A stretch of 64,000 nt of DNA, taken from Aphodovivens sp036306585. GTDB lineage: Bacteria; Actinomycetota; Coriobacteriia; Coriobacteriales; Eggerthellaceae. Below, piece after piece: positions 24,245 to 32,429 of the stretch. The translations under genes and the position numbers were made by a program. The notes under the pieces are model-generated. The model worked only from the letters and a program-made list of their open reading frames with translations, was not told where the DNA came from and made no database searches. Each line of letters starts with the position of its first letter. Position 1 is the stretch's first letter. The stretch lies in the NCBI GenBank assembly GCA_036306585.1, contig JAXJZF010000004.1:1-64000 (forward strand). Reading direction: 5' to 3'.

Positions 24245-25108
24245 ATGAAGAAGTTGAAGCTGGCGAAGGCAGTGGCCGCCGTCGCGTTGACGGGCGCGGC
24301 GCTGGTCGCTCTGGCTGGCTGCGGCGGAGGAAGCGCCCAAAGTCTGCAGATCGGCGTCCCGTCCGATCCGACCAACGAGGCGCGTGCCCTGCTGCTGCTG
24401 CAGGATCAGGGGCTGCTCACTTTGAAAGATGGTGCGGGCCTGCAGGCGACCAAGAACGACATCGCCGACAACCCGCATAACATCGAGATCGTCGAGATGG
24501 AGGCAGCGTCTCTGCCTACCTCGCTGCCCGATCTGGACATGGCCGTCATCAACGGCAACTACGCAATCGGCGCAGGCCTGGATATGTCTTCCACCCTGGC
24601 GCTGGAGGCAACCGATTCCGAGGCTGCCGAGCAATACCAGAACGTGGTCGCCTGCCGTAACGGCGAGCAGGACTCGCCAAAGATCAAGGCCCTGGTCGCG
24701 GCGCTGTCCACGCAGAAGGTGAAGGACTACATCGATGCCACCTATTCCGGTGCCGTAGTGAGCGTGTGCGATATCGTTGACGAGTCCGCCATTCCGCAAG
24801 CCGAAGGCGACGACACCACCATCAAGGTGGGCGCGTCCCCGGCTCCGCATGCCGAGATTCTCGCCCAGGTGGTAGATATGCTGGCCGAAAAGGGTTGGAC
24901 GCTCGAGGTTACCGAGTTCAACGACTACATTCAGCCCAATGTCGCTGTCACCGACGGCGAGCTGGATGCCAACTACTTCCAGCACATCGCTTACCTCAAC
25001 GACTACAACGAGCAGAATGGCACCGATCTTGCCAACGCCGGCGGCATTCACTTCGAGCCGTTGGGGCTGTACCCCGGCAAGACCACCTCGTTGGATGGGC
25101 TGCAGTAG
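24245..25108 (+). CDS. metQ: MetQ/NlpA-type methionine-binding lipoprotein, apparently circularly permuted
   Basis: This 287-residue lipoprotein has a lipobox LAGC with the acylated Cys at 26. Every conserved MetQ block is present, but in swapped order. The mature chain begins with blocks normally found in the second half: GVPSDPTNEARALLLLQDQG at 37-56, then NIEIVEMEAASLP, DMAVINGNYAIGAG and YSGAVV at 167-172. After a linker (about 177-191) come the blocks that normally follow the lipobox: IKVGASPAPHAEIL (193-206), FNDYIQPNVAVTDGELDANY (225-244) and GIHFEPLGLYPGKTTSLDGL. In canonical MetQ the SLDEL-type end of this part runs directly into the DPTNEGRALLLLQ part. This looks like a true circular permutation with an intact signal peptide, stop and terminator. 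Function is inferred to be unchanged, since both lobes are complete. Confidence 0.88.
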   Translation: MKKLKLAKAVAAVALTGAALVALAGCGGGSAQSLQIGVPSDPTNEARALLLLQDQGLLTLKDGAGLQATKNDIADNPHNIEIVEMEAASLPTSLPDLDMAVINGNYAIGAGLDMSSTLALEATDSEAAEQYQNVVACRNGEQDSPKIKALVAALSTQKVKDYIDATYSGAVVSVCDIVDESAIPQAEGDDTTIKVGASPAPHAEILAQVVDMLAEKGWTLEVTEFNDYIQPNVAVTDGELDANYFQHIAYLNDYNEQNGTDLANAGGIHFEPLGLYPGKTTSLDGLQ

Positions 25109-25135
25109 CCGACTTAGCTAGAAGCTCTTTTATCG

Positions 25136-25166
25136 ACGGGCCCGGGAAACCGGGTCCGTTTTTTTT
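25136..25166 (+). terminator. Rho-independent terminator after metQ
   Basis: ACGGGCCCGG-GAAA-CCGGGTCCGT forms a 10-base stem with one G-T pair and a GNRA-like loop. It is followed by a run of eight T. Confidence 0.92.
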
Positions 25167-25192
25167 GTAATGCAATCGCGCACTTCACACGC

Positions 25193-25198
25193 TATACT
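25193..25198 (+). promoter_or_regulatory. Candidate -10 of glnA
   Basis: TATACT lies 57 bases upstream of the glnA ATG, just after the metQ terminator. No convincing -35 is present. The leader of about 50 bases holds AAAGGA as ribosome site. Confidence 0.4.
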
Positions 25199-25255
25199 AT
25201 TGCAGTTATTGGCGTAATTTCGTTTGAAGGCAGTGTTTAGGGAAAGGACAGGGCG

Positions 25256-26566
25256 ATGACCCCCAATCCTCAGCAAGACTTCGTTTTGAAGACCATCAAA
25301 AGCCGCGATGTTCATTTCGTGCGGTTCTGGTTCACCGATGTGATGGGGAATGTGAAGTCGTTCGCGGTAATTCCTGGCGAGTTGGACAACGCTTTCGCGG
25401 ATGGCATGGGTTTCGATGGCAGCTGCATCGAGGGTTTCGCGCTCGAGAAGGAATCGGATATGCTCGCTTTCCCCGATGCATCCACGTTCCAGGTGCTGCC
25501 ATGGCGTCCTGCCTCCAATGCCGTCGCCCGCATGTTCTGCGATATTCGCAAGCCGGACGGCACCCCTTTCGAAGGCGACCCGCGCCATGTGCTCGCCCGC
25601 ACGGTTCAACGCGCCGCAGATATGGGCTATATCTTCAATGTGGGTCCAGAACTTGAGTATTACTACTTCAAGGATGCAAATGGCACCGAGGTGCTCGACA
25701 CGGGCGGCTATTTCGATTTGACCACGCTCGACTCTGCAAGCGATCTGCGCCGCGATACGGTGCTCACCCTCGAGAAGATGGGCATTCCCGTCGAATACTC
25801 CCACCACGAGCTGGGGCCGTCGCAGCATGAGATCGACCTGCGCTACGACGAAGCTCTTTCCATGGCCGACGCCGTGATGACCTATAAGATGGTGGTGAAA
25901 GAGATCGCCATCCAGCATGGCGTCCACGCCACGTTCATGCCCAAGCCCATGTCGGATGCCGTGGGCAGCGCAATGCATGTGCATCAGAGCCTGTTCGACT
26001 TCGATGGCCGCAATGTCTTTTTCGATCCGAAAGATCCTGAGGGGTGCGGTTTATCCTCCATTGCGAAAAGCTACATTGCCGGGCTGCTGAAATACGCCCC
26101 GGAGTTCAGCTTGGTCACCAATCAGACGGTGAATTCCTACAAGCGCTTGACTGGTGACGAGAAAGCGCCCATCCGCCTGTCGTGGGCTCGCACCGACCGC
26201 ACCAGCCTGGTGCGCGTGCCGGGCTACCGTCCCAACCGCGAGGGGGCCTGCCGTGTGGAGCTGCGCAGCCCCGATCCGGCGGCGAACCCGTACCTGGCGT
26301 TCTCGGTGATGCTGGCAGCCGGCCTCGCCGGCATCGAGGAGGGCCTGACGCTTTCCGCGTCTGCCGATTCCTCCGACCAGAAGGTGGGGACGCTCCCGCA
26401 GACGCTCGGCGAGGCCATCGAGCTGTTCGAGGGATCGGACCTCATGCGCAAGACGCTTGGCGGCCACATCCACAGCTACCTGGTGAAGGCCAAGCGCGAA
26501 GAGTGGATGGACTACCGCAGCTGCGTATCCCAATGGGAACGCGATCGATACTTGGCGGTGCTGTAA
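25256..26566 (+). CDS. glnA: Glutamine synthetase type I (alpha-like)
   Basis: This 436-residue enzyme makes glutamine from glutamate, ammonia and ATP. The beta-grasp domain (FVRFWFTDVMGNVKSFAVIP) and the catalytic domain are complete: GPELEYYYF (metal glutamates), ELGPSQHEIDLRY, SAMHVHQSLFD, NSYKRL and RVELRSPDPAANPYLAFSVM. Length fits GSI-alpha. The C-terminus lacks the adenylylation tyrosine loop of GSI-beta, as expected. In Bacillus GSI-alpha, Arg62 within SIEGFVRIEESDM mediates glutamine feedback; here the aligned stretch is CIEGFALEKESDM (58-70), without that arginine. The GlnR-like regulator gene follows 34 bases downstream, so the two are probably cotranscribed. Whether feedback differs is inference. 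Confidence 0.93.
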   Translation: MTPNPQQDFVLKTIKSRDVHFVRFWFTDVMGNVKSFAVIPGELDNAFADGMGFDGSCIEGFALEKESDMLAFPDASTFQVLPWRPASNAVARMFCDIRKPDGTPFEGDPRHVLARTVQRAADMGYIFNVGPELEYYYFKDANGTEVLDTGGYFDLTTLDSASDLRRDTVLTLEKMGIPVEYSHHELGPSQHEIDLRYDEALSMADAVMTYKMVVKEIAIQHGVHATFMPKPMSDAVGSAMHVHQSLFDFDGRNVFFDPKDPEGCGLSSIAKSYIAGLLKYAPEFSLVTNQTVNSYKRLTGDEKAPIRLSWARTDRTSLVRVPGYRPNREGACRVELRSPDPAANPYLAFSVMLAAGLAGIEEGLTLSASADSSDQKVGTLPQTLGEAIELFEGSDLMRKTLGGHIHSYLVKAKREEWMDYRSCVSQWERDRYLAVL

Positions 26567-26600
26567 TGGGTGCGACCGTGATGGAGGAGGGGTTCGCACG

Positions 26601-27269
26601 ATGAAGAAATCGGTCATTTTCGTTGCGGACAGCCTGGATAATGCCCATAAGTTTCAGCAGGTGCTTGCCAGTCTCGATGTCGAAGTGGCGGCGGGTTCTT
26701 CGCTGCAGTTCAAAAACCTGTTGGTGAAACATCCGGGTTACGACTTGGTCATCTACGAAGTGCGCGGCGATGTCGCTGCCGGGGTATCGGCAGCCGAGGA
26801 CATGCTGGTGGCTGACGGTAACGGCTCGATGCTGATCATCCTTTCGGAGGATCAGCTGGCAATGTTCACCCCGCCTGCGCGCGTGCGCTCCGATTTCGTC
26901 ATGCGCAACGCTTCGATGGCCGAGTGCACCACCCGCGTTCGCCAGCTGCTCTGGCCGGGCAGCGAACAAACGGCGGCCCAGTGCGTCACGGTGGACTCCA
27001 TGACCATCAACCTCGCCACCTATCAGGTGGAGGTCGAAGGCGAACCGCTGGACCTCACCTATCTGGAATATGCGCTGCTGGCGTTTTTGGCCACTCATCC
27101 CGGGCGCACCTATTCCCGCGACGCGCTGCTGCGCCACGTGTGGGGCTTCGACTACTACGGTGGATCGCGCACCGTCGATGTCCATGTCCGACGCATTCGC
27201 GCCAAGCTGGGCCCCGAGCTCGCCCAGCACCTCGAAACCGTCCGTGGCGTGGGCTACCTTTGGAACTAA
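26601..27269 (+). CDS. GlnR-like orphan OmpR-family regulator
   Basis: This 222-residue protein has an N-terminal receiver-like domain (about 1-115) and a winged-helix OmpR/PhoB DNA-binding domain (about 128-222: LDLTYLEYALLAFLATHPGR, SRDALLRHVWGFDYYGGSRT, VDVHVRRIRAKLG, ETVRGVGYLW). The receiver is degenerate. The strand that should end in the phospho-acceptor Asp reads YDLVIYEVRG, with Glu53 in its place, and the usual acidic pair and catalytic Lys are not evident. Actinobacterial GlnR, the master nitrogen regulator, is likewise an orphan OmpR-type protein that works without phosphorylation, and its DNA-binding domain reads very similarly. The position right behind glnA supports a nitrogen-control role. 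GGAGGAGGGG gives a strong ribosome site. No histidine kinase gene is adjacent. Confidence 0.78.
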   Translation: MKKSVIFVADSLDNAHKFQQVLASLDVEVAAGSSLQFKNLLVKHPGYDLVIYEVRGDVAAGVSAAEDMLVADGNGSMLIILSEDQLAMFTPPARVRSDFVMRNASMAECTTRVRQLLWPGSEQTAAQCVTVDSMTINLATYQVEVEGEPLDLTYLEYALLAFLATHPGRTYSRDALLRHVWGFDYYGGSRTVDVHVRRIRAKLGPELAQHLETVRGVGYLWN

Positions 27270-27271
27270 GC

Positions 27272-27299
27272 GTTCCGCCGGCTTGCCGGCCGGCGGAAC
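27272..27299 (+). terminator. Hairpin terminator after the glnA regulator
   Basis: GTTCCGCCGG and CCGGCGGAAC form a perfect 10-base stem with an 8-base loop right after the stop codon. The downstream stretch is C-rich with only a short CTTTT, so termination may be partial. Confidence 0.65.
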
Positions 27300-27381
27300 C
27301 CCCTTCGGCTCTTTTCGCTGACTTGCGTCCCGTCTAGGGCGTTTCAGGTTTCGATCCGGGGCGCTTCGAACCCTCATGTTC

Positions 27382-27387
27382 TATACT
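27382..27387 (+). promoter_or_regulatory. Candidate -10 of polA
   Basis: TATACT lies 34 bases before the polA ATG. The -35 region is GC-rich without a clear match. GAGGA at about -8 is the ribosome site. Confidence 0.4.
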
Positions 27388-27420
27388 GGTTTGCCGTACA
27401 CCGACCAGTGAGGATTTCCC

Positions 27421-30048
27421 ATGTCTAAGAAGATCGCCGTCATCGACGGCAATTCGCTTATGCACCGCGCGTTCCATGCGGTGCCGCCCACAATGAACGC
27501 CCCCGATGGCACTCCCACCAACGCGGTGTTCGGGTTCATCTCGATGTTCCTGAAGTTCGTGGAGGTCGCCCATCCCGATGCGGTCGTCTGCGCGTTCGAT
27601 GCCGGTCGTCCGGCGTTCCGCATGGAAGCGCTCGAGCAGTACAAGGCGCAGCGCCCGCCCATGGACAACGACCTGAAGGTGCAGTTCCCCATCATCGAAG
27701 AGCTGCTGGAGTCCATGAACGTGCCGGTGGTGCGCGTGAAGGGATGGGAAGGCGACGACATCCTGGGCACCATCGCCGCGCGCGACGAGAAGCTTGGCTA
27801 CGAGACGCTGCTGGTCACCGGTGACAAGGACGCCTACCAGCTGGCAAGCGACCTCACGCGCATCGTTACCACCAAGAAGGGCATTACCGACGTGGCCATC
27901 TACGGCCCGGCCGAGGTGGAGGAGCGTTACGGGGTCACCCCTGCTCAGTTCCCGGATTTCCTGGGCCTGAAAGGCGACAGCTCCGACAACATCCCCGGCG
28001 TCCCGGGCATCGGCGACAAGGGCGCGGCGCGCCTGCTGCAAGCTTACGGCAGCATCGACGGCATCTACGAGAATTTAGACAAGCTGAAGGGCAAGCAGCT
28101 GCAGAACCTTCAGGAGAACAAAGACGCTGCATTCATCAGCCGCCGCGTGGCCACTATCGTGCGCGATTTGGATTTCCCGCTGGATCTGGAGGAGGTCAGC
28201 TTCCCCGATTTCGACGTCCAGAAGGTCGCCGATGCGTTCCATAGCGTGCGCTTCAACGCGCATCTCACCAAGGTGCTGCGCCTGGTGGGGGCCGAGCCCG
28301 TCCGGCAGGTGGCCCCGTTGGAATGGGAGCCGGTGCTCACAGGCGACCAGGCGCGCCAGCTGGTGGACGAGGCGTGCGCGAAAGGCGAACGCGTGGGCGT
28401 CGCCTTCATCGCGCCGGAGCAGGAATCTCTGTTCAGCTCCGGGGTGCGTTTTGCCATGAACACCCCTGAGGGCACGGCTGTGCTCGACGACGACGAGGGC
28501 CTTGCCGCGTTCGCGCGCGTTGTGGAGGGCTGCCCGTTCTCCACGTTGGATGTAAAACGCGAGCTGCACCGCATCTACCCGGCCGACACATCGTTGCAGG
28601 CGCTCGTGGACGACGGGGAGCTCGTGGGCATGGACGCGTTCGACCTTTCTCTTGCGGGCTACGTGCTGAATTCGTCGGTGGAGTCGTATTCCTACGACGC
28701 GTTGATGGACTCCTATTTGGGCGGCGTGCTGCCGGAGACGAAGGACGAACAGGCGCAGGCTGCGGTTATGGCCGCTGCCGCCAGGCGGTTGGTCGAGCCG
28801 TTGCAGAAAGCGCTGGAGGGCGAGGGGTCGTGGGAGGCCTATCGCGACATCGACCTGCCGCTGGTCGCGGTGCTGTGCATCATGGAGCGCACCGGTGCCG
28901 CCGTCGACGCCGATCATCTGAAGGTGCTCGGCGAATCCACGCAGGCAGAGCTCGACAAGCTGCGTGCGCGCATCTGCGAGCTGGCGGGCGAGGAGTTCAA
29001 CATCGATTCGCCAAAGCAGCTGTCGCGCATCCTGTTCGAGGTGATCGGCTTGAAGCCGCGCAAGAAGAACCAGCGAGGCTATTCCACCGATGCCAGCGTG
29101 CTGAAGGAACTGTCCTCCGAGCACGAGGTGCCGGGCCTGGTGCTGCGCTACCGCGAGCTTGCCAAGATCAAGTCCACCTACATCGATACGTTGCCGCGCC
29201 TGCGCGCCGGAGACGGGCGCGTGCACACCACCTTCAACGAGACGGTCACCACCACCGGGCGGCTTTCGTCTTCCGACCCCAACCTGCAGAACATCCCCGT
29301 GCGCACCGAATTCGGCAGGCAGATCCGCACCTGCTTCGTGCCGCTTGAGAAGGGGGAGCGCTTCCTTTCGGCCGACTACTCGCAGATCGAGCTGAGGCTG
29401 CTTGCGCATCTTTCGGGCGACGAGCATTTGGTGGAGGCGTTCTGTTCGGGCGCCGACTTCCATGCATCCACCGCCGCGCGCGTGTTCGGCGTGCCGGTGG
29501 AGGAGGTCACGCCGCAGCTGCGCAGCCGCGCGAAGGCGGTCAACTTCGGCATCGTGTACGGCCAGCAGGCGTTCGGCCTGTCGCAGAGCCTGGGCATCCC
29601 GTTCGGCGAGGCGAAGGACATGATCGACCGCTACTTCGAGGCCTATCCCGGCGTGCGCGCATACCTGGACGAGACGGTGGCGCAGGCCAAGCGGGATGGC
29701 TACGCCGTGACCATGTTCGGGCGCAAACGCCATATCCCCGAGCTGAAGTCGAAGAACGCCGCCAAGCGCGGCTTCGGCGAGCGCACCGCCATGAACCACC
29801 CCATGCAGGGCAGTGCCGCCGACATCATCAAGCTGGCCATGCGCCAAGTGCAGGACCGCCTGATGGGGGAGGGCATGAAGGCGCGCTTGCTGGTGCAGGT
29901 GCACGACGAGTTGGATTTCAGCGTTCCCGAAGACGAGGTGGACAAGCTCACCGAGCTGGTGCGCGACGTGATGGAGAACGTGGCGAAGCTGCGCGTGCCG
30001 CTTCTGGTGGACGTGCAGACGGGTACCAACTGGGCTGAAGCGCACTAG
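27421..30048 (+). CDS. polA: DNA polymerase I, without a functional proofreading site
   Basis: This 875-residue protein works in DNA repair and Okazaki-fragment processing. Residues 1-290 are the 5'-3' exonuclease: IAVIDGNSLMHRAFHAVPP, GDDILGT, VTGDKDAYQL and SDNIPGVPGIGDKGA. Residues about 300-470 occupy the 3'-5' exonuclease position but lack the DxE metal motif (VGVAFIAPEQ replaces FDTET) and later catalytic Asp motifs, so proofreading is almost certainly lost, as in many actinobacterial and Bacillus Pol I proteins. Residues about 490-875 are the polymerase: LSSSDPNLQNIPVR, motif A DYSQIELRLLAHLS, the O-helix RSRAKAVNFGIVYG, and motif C VQVHDELDFSVP. It stands as a single gene with its own -10, after a hairpin. 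Confidence 0.96.
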   Translation: MSKKIAVIDGNSLMHRAFHAVPPTMNAPDGTPTNAVFGFISMFLKFVEVAHPDAVVCAFDAGRPAFRMEALEQYKAQRPPMDNDLKVQFPIIEELLESMNVPVVRVKGWEGDDILGTIAARDEKLGYETLLVTGDKDAYQLASDLTRIVTTKKGITDVAIYGPAEVEERYGVTPAQFPDFLGLKGDSSDNIPGVPGIGDKGAARLLQAYGSIDGIYENLDKLKGKQLQNLQENKDAAFISRRVATIVRDLDFPLDLEEVSFPDFDVQKVADAFHSVRFNAHLTKVLRLVGAEPVRQVAPLEWEPVLTGDQARQLVDEACAKGERVGVAFIAPEQESLFSSGVRFAMNTPEGTAVLDDDEGLAAFARVVEGCPFSTLDVKRELHRIYPADTSLQALVDDGELVGMDAFDLSLAGYVLNSSVESYSYDALMDSYLGGVLPETKDEQAQAAVMAAAARRLVEPLQKALEGEGSWEAYRDIDLPLVAVLCIMERTGAAVDADHLKVLGESTQAELDKLRARICELAGEEFNIDSPKQLSRILFEVIGLKPRKKNQRGYSTDASVLKELSSEHEVPGLVLRYRELAKIKSTYIDTLPRLRAGDGRVHTTFNETVTTTGRLSSSDPNLQNIPVRTEFGRQIRTCFVPLEKGERFLSADYSQIELRLLAHLSGDEHLVEAFCSGADFHASTAARVFGVPVEEVTPQLRSRAKAVNFGIVYGQQAFGLSQSLGIPFGEAKDMIDRYFEAYPGVRAYLDETVAQAKRDGYAVTMFGRKRHIPELKSKNAAKRGFGERTAMNHPMQGSAADIIKLAMRQVQDRLMGEGMKARLLVQVHDELDFSVPEDEVDKLTELVRDVMENVAKLRVPLLVDVQTGTNWAEAH

Positions 30049-30096
30049 AGGGGCAGCGTAATAGGCGCAATGAGCGTAAACTTCACAATCTCGCCA

Positions 30097-30124
30097 TTGA
30101 ACAATGGGGGATTATGAGTATAAT
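30097..30124 (+). promoter_or_regulatory. Promoter of the rplU-rpmA-obgE operon
   Basis: TTGAAC (30097-30102), a 16-base spacer and a perfect TATAAT (30119-30124) form the best sigma-70-type promoter in the window. It predicts a leader of about 128 bases before rplU. Confidence 0.75.
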
Positions 30125-30130
30125 TCTTGA

Positions 30131-30258
30131 GGTTGCGCCCAAAGGGGGCGCGGCGTAGGTAGAGTGCGATGATACACGCCGGCTGTGCATCCGACCCGAA
30201 GGGGCTTGCGACGGAGGCGTCGAAAGTTATCGCCTTGCGAGTTTACAAGGAGCATTCA
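30131..30258 (+). promoter_or_regulatory. rplU leader RNA with hairpins, possible L21 autoregulatory leader
   Basis: GCGCCC-AAAGG-GGGCGC (30135-30151) is a hairpin near the 5' end. AGGCG and CGCCT flank a second loop just ahead of the AAGGAG ribosome site. Ribosomal protein L21 leaders that control this operon are known in other bacteria. I could not confirm the conserved core by eye. Confidence 0.35.
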
Positions 30259-30579
30259 ATGTACGCAATCGTGAAGACCGGTGGCAAGCAGTACAAGGTT
30301 GCCCCCGGCGACAAGCTGAACGTCGAGAAGCTCGACGCCGAGGTGGGCTCCGAGGTGGAGCTGCAGGCAATCTGCATCGTCGACGGCGACAAGGTCGAGG
30401 CCGATCCCGAGAAGGCCGCCGGCACCAAGGTGATCGCCAAGGTCATCGAGCAGTTCCGCGGCGAGAAGCAGCTCGTGTTCAAGTTCAAGAAGCGCAAGAA
30501 CTACAAGAAGATGCGCGGTCATCGCCAGTACCTGACCCGCATCCAGGTGGAGTCTGTGGGCTCTGCCAAGGCCGAGTAA
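30259..30579 (+). CDS. rplU: 50S ribosomal protein L21
   Basis: This 106-residue 23S rRNA-binding protein starts at the ATG at 30259, with AAGGAG 8 bases upstream. Signatures are MYAIVKTGGKQYKV at the start, VQ-type ribosomal core PGDKLNVEKLDAEVGSEVEL, and the basic C-terminal FKFKKRKNYKKMRGHRQYLT with TRIQVESV. Length is normal (about 103). It is the first gene of the conserved rplU-rpmA-obgE group and is 17 bases from rpmA. Confidence 0.97.
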   Translation: MYAIVKTGGKQYKVAPGDKLNVEKLDAEVGSEVELQAICIVDGDKVEADPEKAAGTKVIAKVIEQFRGEKQLVFKFKKRKNYKKMRGHRQYLTRIQVESVGSAKAE

Positions 30580-30596
30580 AGTAGGGAGGTAGTCTC

Positions 30597-30848
30597 ATGG
30601 CTCACAAGAAAGGTCTCGGTTCCAGCCGTAACGGCCGCGATTCCCACGCTCAGCGTCTTGGTGTGAAGATGTTCGCAGGCCAGCAGGTGCGCACTGGCAA
30701 CGTCATCGTCCGTCAGCGCGGCACCAAGTTCCATCCGGGCGAGAACGTCGGCCGCGGCAAGGACGACACGCTGTTCGCCCTGTGCGACGGCACGCTGGAG
30801 TTCACCAACGGCGTGAAGCGTCGCATCCACGTGCGCCCCAACGCGTAA
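30597..30848 (+). CDS. rpmA: 50S ribosomal protein L27
   Basis: This 83-residue protein has an N-terminus that reaches the peptidyl-transferase centre. It begins directly with MAHKKGLGSSRNGRDSHAQR, the mature form. It therefore lacks the short N-terminal extension that Firmicutes L27 must have cleaved off. LGVKMFAGQQVRTGNVIVRQ and GTKFHPGENVGRGKDDTLFA complete the family pattern. GGGAGG precedes the ATG. A terminator follows, separating the ribosomal genes from obgE. Confidence 0.97.
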   Translation: MAHKKGLGSSRNGRDSHAQRLGVKMFAGQQVRTGNVIVRQRGTKFHPGENVGRGKDDTLFALCDGTLEFTNGVKRRIHVRPNA

Positions 30849-30898
30849 GGCGCGCATCGCCGCGAAAGCGGTGCTTCGGAATCCATTCGGAGAAGATT

Positions 30899-30926
30899 AT
30901 GCCCTCTGTTTCCCAGAGGGCATTTT
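30899..30926 (+). terminator. Rho-independent terminator after rpmA
   Basis: ATGCCCTCT-GTTTCCC-AGAGGGCAT is a perfect 9-base stem followed by TTTTC. It lies about 50 bases past rpmA and about 105 bases before obgE, so it limits read-through into obgE. Confidence 0.85.
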
Positions 30927-31031
30927 CATATCCGGCAAAGCTGTTTTACCATGGATGCCATCAGTTTGGACGATGCCCCCTGCGAAATGCGGGGCCGCAT
31001 GGCGCCATGACGCACGACGAAAGAGTCTGCC

Positions 31032-32429
31032 ATGTTTATCGATAAAGTTCGCATTTTCGTGAAGGGCGGCGACGGCGGCGCCGGCTGCATGTCGTTCCGC
31101 CGCGAGGCCCATGTGCCCAAAGGCGGGCCCGACGGCGGCGACGGAGGGCACGGCGGTAACGTGGTGCTGCGCGCCGACGCCAGCCTCTCCTCGCTGATCG
31201 ACTACCGTTTCAAGCATCATTTCAAAGCGCAGCGCGGCACGCACGGCAAAGGCAGCCGCATGCATGGCGCTACCGGCGAGGACTTGGTGCTGCGCGTTCC
31301 GGTGGGCACCACGGTGCGCCATTACGACGATGAGCGCAAGGAAGCGGGCGAGATGATCGCCGATCTCACCCATGACGGCGAGACGGTCACCGTCGCGCGC
31401 GGCGGCATGGGTGGCCGCGGCAACATCCACTTCGTCACCTCCACCCGTCGCGCGCCGGCGTTCGCCGAGCTAGGCGAGCCGGCCGAGGAAGGCTGGATCG
31501 AGCTCGAGATGAAGCTGATGGCGGATGCCGCGCTGGTGGGCGTTCCCTCGGCGGGCAAATCGTCGCTCATCGCCAAGATCAGCGCGGCGCGTCCGAAGAT
31601 CGCCGACTATCCCTTCACCACGCTCGTGCCCAATCTGGGCGTGGCGCGCACCGGCGACTACAGCTTCGTGGTGGCCGACATCCCCGGCCTCATCGAGGGC
31701 GCGCACGAGGGCAAGGGGCTCGGGCATGAGTTCCTGCGCCATATCGAGCGCACGGCGCTCATCGTGCACATCGTCGACTTGACGGGCGGGCTCGAGGGAC
31801 GCGATCCGCTGGAGGACTACGAGATCATCAACCGCGAGCTCGCGCTGTACGCCGACGAGCTGGAAGCGCGTCCGCGCATCGTGGTGGGCAACAAGATCGA
31901 TGCGCCCGGCACCCAGGAGGCCGCCGAGCGCCTCGCCGTGCGCGTGAAGGCCGACTCCATCGCGGCCGCGGGCGGCGACGAGTTCGCCAAGAGCCGCATC
32001 GACCCCAAGCTGTACCTCATCAGCGCGCTCACCGGCGAGGGCGTGGATGCCCTGAAGGCGGCCATCGGCACGAAGGTGCGCGAGCTGCGAGAGGCGGCGC
32101 GCGAGGCTGCCGCCGCCACCGAGGTGCAGTACGAGCATGTGTGGGAGCTCAAGCGCGAGCGCGCGGACAAGAAATTCACCGTGCGCAAGCTTTCCGACGG
32201 CGTCTTCCGCGTGGAGGGGCCGCAGGTCGAGCGCATGGTGGTGCAGACCGACTGGGACAACGAGGAAGCCGTCATCTTCTTCCAGCACCGCTTCAAGCGG
32301 CTGGGCGTCGACAAGGCGCTGGAGGATGCCGGTGCCCGCGACGGCGACGAGGTGCGGATCCTGCAGCGCGCCTTCGAGTTCGAGTCGGCGGCGGGCGCCG
32401 ACGACCCGTACACGGAGCTCGACCTATGA
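31032..32429 (+). CDS. obgE: Obg-family GTPase
   Basis: This 465-residue ribosome-associated GTPase acts in 50S maturation and stress responses. The glycine-rich Obg fold (residues 1-158) starts MFIDKVRIFVKGGDGGAGCM and contains GPDGGDGGHGGNVVL and GRGGMGGRGN-type turns. The GTPase domain follows, with G1 GVPSAGKSSL, switch TLVPNLGVA, G3 DIPGLIEGAHEGKGLGHEFL and G4 VGNKID. The C-terminal OCT domain (about 355-440: RADKKFTVRKLSDGVFRVEG) and an acidic tail complete it. Its stop overlaps the proB start as ATGA, giving coupled translation. Confidence 0.96.
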   Translation: MFIDKVRIFVKGGDGGAGCMSFRREAHVPKGGPDGGDGGHGGNVVLRADASLSSLIDYRFKHHFKAQRGTHGKGSRMHGATGEDLVLRVPVGTTVRHYDDERKEAGEMIADLTHDGETVTVARGGMGGRGNIHFVTSTRRAPAFAELGEPAEEGWIELEMKLMADAALVGVPSAGKSSLIAKISAARPKIADYPFTTLVPNLGVARTGDYSFVVADIPGLIEGAHEGKGLGHEFLRHIERTALIVHIVDLTGGLEGRDPLEDYEIINRELALYADELEARPRIVVGNKIDAPGTQEAAERLAVRVKADSIAAAGGDEFAKSRIDPKLYLISALTGEGVDALKAAIGTKVRELREAAREAAAATEVQYEHVWELKRERADKKFTVRKLSDGVFRVEGPQVERMVVQTDWDNEEAVIFFQHRFKRLGVDKALEDAGARDGDEVRILQRAFEFESAAGADDPYTELDL

